A DNA stretch of 14,204 bases, from NCBI GenBank assembly GCA_023423675.1, contig JAFAFD010000294.1:1-14204 (forward strand), given 5' to 3'. Position numbers and translations under genes: made by a program. Source of the stretch: Pseudomonadota bacterium. Its GTDB lineage: Bacteria > Pseudomonadota > Gammaproteobacteria > Xanthomonadales > Xanthomonadaceae. Positions 8,701-14,204 of this stretch are shown piece by piece. Under the pieces are notes generated by a model, which saw nothing but the letters and a program-made list of their open reading frames with translations, did no database searches and was not told the origin of the DNA. Every line of letters starts with the position of its first letter. The stretch's first letter is position 1.

Positions 8701-11700
8701 CAGCAGGCCGAGCAGCCGGTGAACGATGCGCTGCTGCGCGCCGTGCACACCATGAACGGCGCCTTCGCGATGACCGAAGTGCCGGAAATCACCGCCGTTA
8801 CCGGTGCCGCCGAGTCCTACATCAAGCGTGCGCTGGCCGCTGAAGTGGTGCCGGGTGCCGAGGCGCTGGGTGCGCTGGATGCCACCGCGCAGGCGATCGG
8901 CGCCACCATGGACGCGCTGCAGGCCGAACAGCCGCGCATCGCGTCGCAGGCCGAGCTTGCACAGCGCCTGCAGGCGCTGGCCGGTGAACTGCCGGAAGCG
9001 CGCTGGCCGATGGTCGGTCTGGAAATGGACGACGAAGATTTCGACGAGGTTGAAGTCGAAGTCGAAGCCGAAGCCGAAGCCGAAGCCGAAGCGAATGCCG
9101 CCGACATCGATGTGGTCGATGTGCAGCGTGATGCCGAGGTTGAAGCGGATGTCGTGGCTGACATTGAAGCGCCTGCTGACGCCGCCGTGCCGGTTGCCGA
9201 AGCCGAAGCCGCGCCCGACGCCGGTCTGGAGGCTGCCGAACTGACCGGTGGCGAAGACCTGTCGCGCTACTTCGATGCCGGCTGGCCGTCGATGCCGGAG
9301 GCCGCTGCCACGCTGCCGACGGTGATCGAAGCGGACGCTGTCGTTGAAGCCATCGAAGCCGATGACGCTGCTGAAGCCGCGCCGGTCGCGATCGATGTGG
9401 ACGCCGCCGGCCTGACCGCGGTCGACGATCTGTCGCCGTACCTGGACGCCAGCGCGCTGCCGGTGGATGACCGTGATCTGGAAGACGCCGTGGCTGCGGC
9501 GGAAGATGACGCAATTGACCTGAGCCCGCTGCCGCAGGCGCCGGTCGTAGAAGCGGTTGACGAAGACATCGAGGCATTGGCGCTCGACAGCGACGCAACC
9601 AGCCTTCAGGATGAAATGGCTGTGCCGGGCTTCGCAGAACCGGTCACGCTGGAGGCCGCGCTCGAAGCCGGCCTGCACGTGATCGAGGACGAACAGGCGC
9701 AGGACGAGGACGGCCAGTGGCCCGTGCTCGGACTGCAGGCCAGCGAACTCGCGCCGGGCGAGGCGGAAGCCTTTGCCGAGGATGCGGACGTCGGCGGGGA
9801 GGCGGCGGTCGGTGAAGGAGAGAGCGCCGACCTGCCGTCCCCGGCGACGGTGAATGACGACGTGTCGGATGACGACGCGCCGACCGATGAGGTGGCCCAG
9901 GTGGCCGCACCGGTGCGCCTGTTCGAGATGGAAGAGGCGCCGGGCCACAGCCAGGACGCCGCCGAAGTCGCGGTCGTTGCAGCCGAAGCCGTTGAACCGG
10001 AAGCCATCGAAGCCGAGCCTGTCGAAGCCGAAGCCGACGCCGATCAGCTCGACTTCACTGTCTACGACCGCGAGCTGGTCGACATCTTCGTCGAGGAAGG
10101 CAAGGACCTGCTCGACCATTGCGATGGCCTGATCAGCGAACTGCGCGATGCACCGCAGGACCGCGAGGTCGTGGCCGGCCTGCAGCGCGACCTGCACACG
10201 CTCAAGGGCGGTGCACGCATGGCCGGCATCAACGCCATCGGCGACCTCGGCCACAGCATCGAATCGCTGCTGGAAGCCGTGGCCGCTGGCCGCACCGAAA
10301 TCGAACGTCCTGACGTGCAGCTGCTGGAGCGTGGTTTCGATCGCCTGCACCAGCTGCTGACCCGCACCGGTGACCACCGCGTGGTGGAGCCGCCGCAGGA
10401 TCTGGTTGACGCCTTTGAAGCGCGCACCCGCAGCGATGCGGCCGCCGCTGCCAAGGCTGCTGCAGCCAGCCCCGAGCCGGCTGACGAGGCATCGGTGGCG
10501 ACCGCACCGCTGGCCCTGGCCGACGCGCCGCTGTCGGCACCGCTGCCGGTGGAAGGCGCGCCTGAGGAAGATCCGCTGGCGCGTCCGCAGCAGGAACAGG
10601 TGCGCGTGCGCGCCGACCTGCTCGACCGCCTGGTCAACCACGCCGGTGAAGTAGCGATCTACCGCTCGCGCCTGGAGCAGCAGCTGGGTGCCTTCCGTGG
10701 CGCCATGGGCGAACTGGAGCGCACCAATGCGCGACTGCGCGACCAGCTGCGCCGACTCGACCTGGAAACCGAGGCGCAGATCGTCGCCCGCTACCAGCGC
10801 GAGCAGGACCAGGCCGACCAGAAGTTCGATCCGCTGGAACTGGACCGTTTCTCCACCCTGCAGCAGCTCAGCCGTGCGCTGAACGAATCGGCAGCCGACC
10901 TTGGTGGCCTGCAGGGCGTGCTGGACGATCTGTCGCGCCAGTACGATTCGCTGCTGCAGCAGCAGTCGCGCGTCAGCTCGGAACTGCAGGACGGCCTGAT
11001 GCGCGCGCGCATGGTGCCGTTCGACGGCCTGGTGCCGCGCCTGCGCCGTGTCGTCCGCCAGGCCGGCATGGACACCAGCAAGCAGGTGCACCTGACCCTG
11101 GAAGGTACCCACGGCGAACTGGACCGCAACGTCCTGGACCGCATGGTCGCGCCGCTGGAGCACATGCTGCGCAACTCGGTGGCCCACGGCCTGGAAGCAC
11201 CGGAACAGCGTCGCGCCGCCGGCAAGCCGGAAGAAGGCGAGATCGCCATCCGCCTGCACCGCGAAGGTTCGGAAATCGTGCTGGAAGTGGCCGATGACGG
11301 TGCCGGCCTGGACCGCGAGGCGATCCGTCGCCGCGCCATCGACCGTGGCCTGCTGGCCGCCGATGCGTCGCCGAACGAGCAGGAGCTGGACAGCCTGATC
11401 TTCGCCGCCGGCTTCTCCACCGCCGACCAGGTCAGCCAGCTGGCTGGCCGCGGCGTGGGCATGGACGTGGTGCGCAACGAAGTGCGCCAGCTCGGTGGCT
11501 CGGTCGACATCCAGTCGGTGCGTGGCCAGGGCGTGCGTTTCACCCTGCGCCTGCCGCAGACCCTGGCCGTCACCCAGGCCGTGTTCGTGCAGATCGGCGA
11601 AACCACGTTTGCCGTGCCGGTGGCGTCGGTCAGTGGTATCGGCCGCCTGTCGCGCGAGCGTTTCGAAGCCGCCGACAGCAGCTACCGCTACAGCGGCGAA

Positions 11701-12399
11701 GACTATCCGCTGTACGACCTGGGCAGCCTGGTCGGCCAGGCCCCGGCCCGTGCCGACGGCCAGGACCAGGTGCCGCTGCTGCTGGTCCGCGCCGGCGACC
11801 TGCGTGCCGCCGTGGCGATCGACCAGGTGCTGGGCAACCGCGAAATCGTGGTGAAGCCGGTCGGCCTGCAGATCGCTTCGGTGCCGGGTATCTACGGCGC
11901 CACCATCACCGGCGATGGCCGCGTGGTGGTCATTCTCGACGTGGCCCCGCTGGTGCGCCGTTACCTGGCCAACCCGATCGCGCCGGTGCAGGACAACGCG
12001 CCGCGCCTGGAGCGCCAGGTTCCGCTGGTGATGGTGGTCGACGATTCGCTGACCATGCGCAAGGTGACCGGTCGCATCCTGGAACGCCACAACTTCGAGG
12101 TCAGCGTCGCCCGCGACGGTGTCGAGGCCTTGGAGCAGCTGGAAGAGCGCGTGCCCGACCTGATGCTGCTGGACATCGAAATGCCGCGCATGGACGGTTA
12201 CGAGCTGGCCACCGCGATGCGCGCCGACCCGCGCTACAAGGACGTGCCGATCGTGATGATCACCTCGCGCAGCGGTGACAAGCATCGCCAGCGCGCCTTC
12301 GAGATCGGCGTGCAGCGCTACCTGGGCAAGCCGTACCAGGAGCTGGACCTGATGCGTAACGTGTATGACCTGCTGGGGATCGCCCGTGTCCGTGAGTGA
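5704..12399 (+). CDS. chpA: ChpA giant hybrid histidine kinase with Hpt array
   Basis: This 2231-aa central kinase of the Pil-Chp system would autophosphorylate and feed PilG and PilH (P. aeruginosa ChpA is about 2472 aa). Residues 1-430 are a FimL-like region of three Hpt-type helical bundles: H52 in HQVQG, then two with no phospho-histidine (G210 and G329 at the aligned position). After an acidic Ala/Pro-rich linker (about 430-790) come Hpt domains with H839 (HTLKGSGRLVG), H1015 (HTMNG) and H1498 (HTLKGGARMAG), the last two separated by another long acidic linker (about 1090-1455). The CheA core follows: dimerisation helices (about 1631-1785), HATPase with N-box H1820...N1824...H1828-G, G1 box DDGAG (1864-1868) and G2 box GRGVGMD (1915-1921), and a CheW-like P5 domain (about 1953-2085). 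The C-terminal receiver (2108-2228) has D2113-D2114, phospho-acceptor D2157 and K2209. The 3' end overlaps the next gene by 14 nt. Confidence 0.96.
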   Translation: MSSLRDAMSHAALGWVKPELDETLRQVRHEVEYFVEDPADGSRMRICAGYLHQVQGTLRMVELYAPAMVAEELEQLAVAVGEGRVADRDEACATLMRGSVLLPDYLERLQNGHRDIPIVLMPLLNEIRAARGEEGVNDSVLFAFAPDSVSATEAELDHARGSLSGRNRELLDTVGSAVKEELLQVKDALDLHLRTGAAPQQLQEQVTKLGAVGDTLGMMGLGAARGVVAQQRDALLAVVEGRQQIDEDMLLDIAGALLYVDASLDDQVAHLGAGGSGEDDPSAVENRRTVEVLAHEAIANFAAAREHFVAFIETSWNHAELQDVPRLLGDVSGALRMLDLGTAADYLRGVQQYIEAELIGRQRVPSGRQLDTLADAMASLEYYLEALRDRRPGREDILDITRSSLETLRYWPLPERSSTVAETEADADPLQPIERESVPLAAAALQLEPVEIAVQPAAPAPGEIPPPLPDFTFDPLPAAPVADNSLMFGALGGQDIAASAPEQAEPAPLLFAASTAPVPSVPQWELGSHDAAPVADERAPTFNSFDPVSFEHEGAAQHVAPQWSLSDVEAAQADDGDVLVLEDSVEDFGVAALDDAAGASLELAAVPVFDPVAAEHDGPAVLADEVVFHFDNSALDNADDVLSLQAMETLSLDEEDDTQLPVLEIVDAVEAAPVEVLELESTATIEPVEQIDMADVVAEAAPVEMIEALAAAETGADEVLATAAAPATTVSLVDVDTIAPIDFSEADAQFFAELSAAAAEFNPQAVPATPAPEVAAVAAEATGFEAGFDDDAENIDQDIREVFLEEFDDEMGNLGTLLPAWRMQPDNMDRLRPIRRIFHTLKGSGRLVGARTLGEFAWKIEGMLNRVLDGSRAATPAVLAMVDHANTALPQLNAALRDGQRVTVDLQAMQAIADRVAAGEETFYVPLPVAAAPQPVAPAEAVADVPVLDDAAAVEAALAADTVAELVGTPANIDSVLREILEAEVEVHLATLQQWLQSAQQAEQPVNDALLRAVHTMNGAFAMTEVPEITAVTGAAESYIKRALAAEVVPGAEALGALDATAQAIGATMDALQAEQPRIASQAELAQRLQALAGELPEARWPMVGLEMDDEDFDEVEVEVEAEAEAEAEANAADIDVVDVQRDAEVEADVVADIEAPADAAVPVAEAEAAPDAGLEAAELTGGEDLSRYFDAGWPSMPEAAATLPTVIEADAVVEAIEADDAAEAAPVAIDVDAAGLTAVDDLSPYLDASALPVDDRDLEDAVAAAEDDAIDLSPLPQAPVVEAVDEDIEALALDSDATSLQDEMAVPGFAEPVTLEAALEAGLHVIEDEQAQDEDGQWPVLGLQASELAPGEAEAFAEDADVGGEAAVGEGESADLPSPATVNDDVSDDDAPTDEVAQVAAPVRLFEMEEAPGHSQDAAEVAVVAAEAVEPEAIEAEPVEAEADADQLDFTVYDRELVDIFVEEGKDLLDHCDGLISELRDAPQDREVVAGLQRDLHTLKGGARMAGINAIGDLGHSIESLLEAVAAGRTEIERPDVQLLERGFDRLHQLLTRTGDHRVVEPPQDLVDAFEARTRSDAAAAAKAAAASPEPADEASVATAPLALADAPLSAPLPVEGAPEEDPLARPQQEQVRVRADLLDRLVNHAGEVAIYRSRLEQQLGAFRGAMGELERTNARLRDQLRRLDLETEAQIVARYQREQDQADQKFDPLELDRFSTLQQLSRALNESAADLGGLQGVLDDLSRQYDSLLQQQSRVSSELQDGLMRARMVPFDGLVPRLRRVVRQAGMDTSKQVHLTLEGTHGELDRNVLDRMVAPLEHMLRNSVAHGLEAPEQRRAAGKPEEGEIAIRLHREGSEIVLEVADDGAGLDREAIRRRAIDRGLLAADASPNEQELDSLIFAAGFSTADQVSQLAGRGVGMDVVRNEVRQLGGSVDIQSVRGQGVRFTLRLPQTLAVTQAVFVQIGETTFAVPVASVSGIGRLSRERFEAADSSYRYSGEDYPLYDLGSLVGQAPARADGQDQVPLLLVRAGDLRAAVAIDQVLGNREIVVKPVGLQIASVPGIYGATITGDGRVVVILDVAPLVRRYLANPIAPVQDNAPRLERQVPLVMVVDDSLTMRKVTGRILERHNFEVSVARDGVEALEQLEERVPDLMLLDIEMPRMDGYELATAMRADPRYKDVPIVMITSRSGDKHRQRAFEIGVQRYLGKPYQELDLMRNVYDLLGIARVRE
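9049..9090 (+). repeat. in-frame GYYGAA hexanucleotide repeat in chpA
   Basis: Seven consecutive hexamers, GTTGAA, GTCGAA twice, then GCCGAA four times, encode alternating Val/Ala-Glu dipeptides (residues 1116-1129) in the third linker of ChpA. GAAGCC/GTTGAA-like units recur more loosely through 9130-9370 and 9985-10040. Gain or loss of units keeps the frame and only changes linker length. Confidence 0.75.
12375..12379 (+). promoter_or_regulatory. Shine-Dalgarno that selects a GTG start
   Basis: GGGGA inside the end of chpA lies 6 nt before a GTG at 12386. The in-frame ATG at 12365 has no such site, so the GTG start is preferred for the downstream CheB-like gene. Confidence 0.6.
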
Positions 12400-13726
12400 C
12401 GTCAATCCGGTTCCGGCCGTTGCCCTGCTGGCCCGTCCGGGCGCTGCCCGTGAGCGCCTGCGCGAGGCGCTGGCGCATGCCGATGTGCAGATCGTGCTGG
12501 AAGATGACCCGACCACGCTGGAGCCGCACGCGCTGGCCGACGCGCATCCGCAGTTCGTGGTGATCGCCCTGGAAGCGGCCATCGAAGACGCGCTGGAGCG
12601 GCTGGAGCCGGCGTTGTCGGCACCGGGCCTGACCCTGGTGTTCGACGAAGCCGAACTGGCCGCGCGCCGCGACGGCTGGGAAGCGCAGCGCTGGGGCCGC
12701 CATCTGTCGGCCAAGCTGCACGGCCACCAGCAGGTGCTGCCGCCCGGCGCCGAAGACGAACCCAGCCTGCAGCTGGAACCGGGCCGGCCTTCGCCGCCGC
12801 CGGTACCGCCGAAGGATGAGGTCCTGCACGCGCACATGGAGCAGGCCCAGGACTGGGCCGGTGACGTGCCGGCCGACAGCCTGTACACCACACCTGCACC
12901 GCCGGCGACGTTTGCTGAACCGATGTCGCTGGAACAGCACCTGGCCGCGTTGCAGGCGCAGACGCCGGAGCCCGCTGCCGATGCAGTGGAGGCGCCGGCG
13001 GACGATGCGCCCGTGCCGCCGCCGGTGTCCTTCGATCACACCGCCTGGTCGCTGGTCGACGAGGCCTCCGACACACCGGCCGCCGCCGCGCCCACGCGCG
13101 ACGAGCCGGTGGCCGCACCGTCGTTCGACACCGGCCGCCTGAGCCTGGTCGACCTGGATGCCGGCCTGCCTGCCGGTGCACGCGCCGGGGCGCTGCTGGT
13201 GCTGGCCGGCATCGGTGGACCCGATGCGCTGCGCCGCCTGCTGGGCGCGCTGCCGACCGGGCTGGCCGTGCCGGTGCTGGTGCACATGCGCCTGGACGGG
13301 GGCCGCTACGGCAACCTCGTCAAGCAGATGGCACGGGTATCTCCGCTGCCGGTGCAGTTGGCCGAGGCCGGCCGCCGCGCGACGGCGGGCGAGGTCCACA
13401 TCCTGTCCGACGACATCGGCGTGCGTGCCGCGGCCGATGGCCTACATTTCCAGACCGACCCGCTGGGTATCTCGATTGCCGCGCTGCCGGCCGAACACAG
13501 CGCCCTGGTCCTGCTCAGCGGTGCCGACCTGGCCCATGTCGGTCCGGCACTGGACCTGGCCGAGGCCGGCGCCTGGGTGGCAGGGCAGGTGGGTGAAGGC
13601 TGCTATGACCCCGCCGCGGCAACCGCCGTGGTCGCTGCCGGCATGGTGGCCGGTGAACCGCAGGAACTGGCGCAGGCCATCGCGGCGCGCTGGGCCGTGG
13701 ACGAGGACAACGGAGAGACGCCATGA
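12386..13726 (+). CDS. degenerate CheB/ChpB-like protein, catalytic serine lost
   Basis: The 446-aa product occupies the chpB position between chpA and chpC. Residues 1-110 look like a receiver domain without its active site: the acidic pair is missing (AVALLARP) and the phospho-acceptor position is A61 (VVIALE). A Pro/Ala/Glu-rich linker spans about 125-255. Residues 265-440 follow a CheB methylesterase outline: LAGIGGPDAL (273-282) where CheB has IGASTGGxEA, H300 in LVHM matching the catalytic His, EAGRRATAGEVHI like EDGxxVxPGHxYI, LSGAD (377-381) where CheB has LTGMGNDGA, and AGAW-x3-Q-x4-C (395-406) as in CheB. The nucleophile Ser is absent, the catalytic Asp is absent or out of register, and the NRHRPSVD-like segment is missing. 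Methylesterase activity is therefore unlikely; a scaffold or regulatory role is inferred. GTG start, 14-nt overlap with chpA, 4-nt overlap with chpC. Confidence 0.8.
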   Translation: MSVSDVNPVPAVALLARPGAARERLREALAHADVQIVLEDDPTTLEPHALADAHPQFVVIALEAAIEDALERLEPALSAPGLTLVFDEAELAARRDGWEAQRWGRHLSAKLHGHQQVLPPGAEDEPSLQLEPGRPSPPPVPPKDEVLHAHMEQAQDWAGDVPADSLYTTPAPPATFAEPMSLEQHLAALQAQTPEPAADAVEAPADDAPVPPPVSFDHTAWSLVDEASDTPAAAAPTRDEPVAAPSFDTGRLSLVDLDAGLPAGARAGALLVLAGIGGPDALRRLLGALPTGLAVPVLVHMRLDGGRYGNLVKQMARVSPLPVQLAEAGRRATAGEVHILSDDIGVRAAADGLHFQTDPLGISIAALPAEHSALVLLSGADLAHVGPALDLAEAGAWVAGQVGEGCYDPAAATAVVAAGMVAGEPQELAQAIAARWAVDEDNGETP

Positions 13727-14187
13727 GCTACGCAAACAACGATGAGATCCGTGGCGTCCTGATCCAGTCCGGTGGCGAGCGCGTGCTGCTGCCCAATGCG
13801 ACGGTGGCCGAAATGATGTCGCGCGTGGCAGTGGAACCGGTGGCCGATGCGCCGCGCTGGCTGGTTGGGCAGATCGCCTGGCACGGCTGGCAGGTGCCGC
13901 TGCTGTCCTTCGCCCGCCTGTCCGGCCTGGGCGAAGAAATGGTGGGCGGGCACAACAAGGTGGTGGTGCTGAAGGCCCTCAGCGGCAACGCGCAGCGCCC
14001 GTACTACGCGCTGCTGACGCAGAACTTCCCGCAGCTGATCTCGGTGCCGCGCGACGGCCTGCTGGCCGATGCTTCGGAAGAAACCCTGCCGGAGATCGTG
14101 CACATGCGCGTGCTGCTGGGTGAAAAGAGCGCGCTGCTGCCGAACCTGGACGCGCTGGAATCGGCGCTGGATTCGCTGGCCGCCTGA
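13723..14187 (+). CDS. chpC: ChpC CheW-like adaptor
   Basis: The 154-aa cytoplasmic product has a CheW-type domain (P. aeruginosa ChpC is about 168 aa). Its position as last gene after chpA and the chpB-like gene matches chpC. Visible parts are strand GVLIQSGGERVLLP (11-24), the core WLVGQIAWHGWQVPLLSF (46-63), VVVLK (80-84), and a C-terminal LISVPRDGLL (105-114) segment typical of ChpC. Where CheW and PilI have an NLRG loop, this protein has AWHG (52-55), so the usual arginine is replaced. It may join ChpA to a receptor other than PilJ, or modulate coupling; ChpC is not essential for twitching in P. aeruginosa. The start ATG overlaps the preceding stop (ATGA), with GGAG at 13712-13715 and 7-nt spacing. 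Confidence 0.88.
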   Translation: MSYANNDEIRGVLIQSGGERVLLPNATVAEMMSRVAVEPVADAPRWLVGQIAWHGWQVPLLSFARLSGLGEEMVGGHNKVVVLKALSGNAQRPYYALLTQNFPQLISVPRDGLLADASEETLPEIVHMRVLLGEKSALLPNLDALESALDSLAA

Positions 14188-14197
14188 CCACCGGATG

Positions 14198-14204
14198 GTA
14201 GTGC
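14198..14204 (+). repeat. possible start of a GTAG-type REP (SMAG) element, cut by the window end
   Basis: GTAGTGC begins 10 bases after the chpC stop and is cut by the window edge. Stenotrophomonas maltophilia genomes carry many palindromic repeats that begin with GTAG directly after genes. Seven bases cannot prove it. Confidence 0.25.

Noticed and set aside
5629..12891. Very long open frame (about 2420 codons) on the minus strand across chpA
   Set aside because: It mirrors the GC-rich third positions of chpA. Its translation is His/Arg/Gly/Gln-rich with no domain pattern, while the plus strand shows clear kinase, Hpt and receiver motifs.

Overview
The window carries a complete Pil-Chp (type IV pilus chemosensory) gene cluster from a high-GC gammaproteobacterium, most likely a Xanthomonadaceae member and probably Stenotrophomonas. 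The evidence is the strong G/C bias at third codon positions, the gene order, the shape of the proteins, and a GTAG-type start of a palindromic repeat at the very right edge. The genus is inferred from recognition, not from a search.

Layout. The first 140 bases hold a GTTGAA hexamer repeat and a strong hairpin. Two overlapping minus-strand genes follow: a TonB-type energy transducer (141-1025) and glutathione synthetase gshB (1025-1972). A divergent intergenic region (1973-2212) holds a plausible sigma70 promoter and an inverted repeat. The plus-strand operon then runs pilG (2213), pilH (2633), pilI (2995), pilJ (3567), chpA (5704), a degenerate CheB/ChpB-like gene (12386) and the CheW-like chpC (13723-14187). 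Gaps inside the operon are at most 41 nt, or the genes overlap, except for a 100-nt leader before chpA. That leader contains a 23-codon ORF with its own Shine-Dalgarno site, which ends on the chpA start as ATGA.

How the genes work together. PilJ is the membrane receptor. PilI, and probably ChpC, couple it to the giant hybrid kinase ChpA. ChpA passes phosphate to the single-domain response regulators PilG and PilH, which in Pseudomonas aeruginosa control pilus extension/retraction and cAMP-linked surface sensing. The neighbouring tonB-gshB pair matches the P. aeruginosa order tonB3-gshB-pilG, where tonB3 is reported to be needed for twitching.

What differs from the textbook system is the adaptation branch. 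No pilK (CheR-type methyltransferase) lies in the window; in P. aeruginosa it sits between pilJ and chpA. The protein in the chpB position keeps the outline of a CheB but has lost the catalytic serine, and its receiver domain lacks the phospho-acceptor aspartate. ChpA also has fewer usable His-phosphotransfer sites than its P. aeruginosa counterpart, and its long acidic linkers carry in-frame hexanucleotide repeats and recurring short motifs, some shared with the adjacent CheB-like protein. No mobile element, phage gene, CRISPR array, tRNA or rRNA was seen.
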